This document shows, in pieces, positions 4,933 to 5,043 of a stretch of 5,043 bases of DNA. The position numbers and the translations under genes are program-made. This DNA comes from Spirochaetaceae bacterium (lineage in GTDB: Bacteria; Spirochaetota; Spirochaetia; Treponematales; Breznakiellaceae). Every line of letters begins with the position of its first letter. The first letter of the stretch is position 1. The stretch lies in the NCBI GenBank assembly GCA_031288215.1, contig JAITRV010000198.1, positions 1 through 5,043 of the forward strand, in the 5' to 3' direction. The notes under the pieces are model-generated. The model had not been told where the DNA came from and made no database searches. It was given only the letters and a program-made list of their open reading frames with translations.

Positions 4933-5043
4933 TTAGGCCGCCGGTTTCCTTCCGGGAGGAAGGGACTGGGCGGCAAGGGCCTCCCGCAACGCGAGGATGG
5001 CCTTGTTGACATTGTGCTGTAAGTGAACCGGATTGTACAGCCC
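4933..5043 (-). CDS. probable transposase, C-terminal fragment
   Basis: The minus strand stays open from the window edge to TAA at 4935-4933 and encodes 36 residues beginning GLYNPVHLQHNVNKAILALR and ending in a Pro/Arg/Ala tail (PPGRKPAA). The 'L.NP..L...V.K.I..L' pattern resembles the last helix of integrase-core (rve/DDE) transposases of the IS481/ISNCY-like kind. The call is strengthened by the tandem ATGAGGCAT repeats right after the stop. It is convergent with ldhA. The catalytic DDE region is outside the window, so family and intactness are unknown. A 6-bp inverted repeat CCTTCC/GGAAGG (4948-4963) lies within the coding end. Confidence 0.6.
   Translation of the reverse strand, partial: GLYNPVHLQHNVNKAILALREALAAQSLPPGRKPAA

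Larger units (their letters stand above)
4849..5043 (-). mobile_element. end of an insertion sequence (partial)
   Basis: Combines the tandem end repeats and the C-terminal part of a probable transposase that reads inward from beyond the window. The element lies 3' of ldhA and does not interrupt it. The exact outer boundary and any target duplication cannot be fixed because the other end is outside the window; 4849 is the outer edge of the weakest repeat and is provisional. Confidence 0.55.

Overview
The window is chromosomal bacterial DNA carrying ordinary housekeeping genes between two gene-poor edges that hold repeats and a mobile element. The proteins and the GC-rich, G/C-run-rich coding style suggest a free-living or gut-associated spirochaete of the Treponema/Spirochaetales type. 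That assignment rests on general resemblance only; no marker gene in the window fixes the taxon.

Layout. (1) Positions 1-89, minus strand: the 5' end of a DUF3343 (putative Se/S-carrier-like) gene, with a good sigma70-type promoter at 126-154 firing leftward. (2) Positions 90-531: a spacer with no credible gene but dense in repeats. It holds a short perfect palindrome, a 20-bp inverted repeat pair about 175 bp apart, a nested long hairpin whose two arms are each hairpins too, and several degenerate copies of a motif ending in TTAC(TC)AAAAAA. It looks like a small non-autonomous mobile or REP-like element, or a structured RNA. (3) Positions 532-3645, plus strand: three tightly packed overlapping genes, namely an RluA-family pseudouridine synthase, murC (UDP-N-acetylmuramate--L-alanine ligase) and a YicC/YloC endoribonuclease. 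They are closed by a GC-rich hairpin at 3670-3691. (4) Positions 3738-4821: ldhA, a fermentative D-lactate dehydrogenase, with its own promoter and an AT-rich dyad just upstream that could be an operator. (5) Positions 4849-5043: the end of an insertion sequence. It consists of tandem copies of a roughly 22-24-bp repeat (ATGCCTCATTT...GTAAC) and the C-terminal 36 codons of a probable transposase on the minus strand, convergent with ldhA.

How the genes relate. The central cluster joins RNA modification, peptidoglycan precursor synthesis and RNA turnover, and is probably one transcription unit (overlaps of about 56 and 4 bp). ldhA regenerates NAD+ from pyruvate during fermentation and appears to be independently controlled. 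Its base composition is visibly less GC-rich than that of the rluA-like/murC block. I see no clear new biological system. The most puzzling part is the structured repeat region at 164-496.
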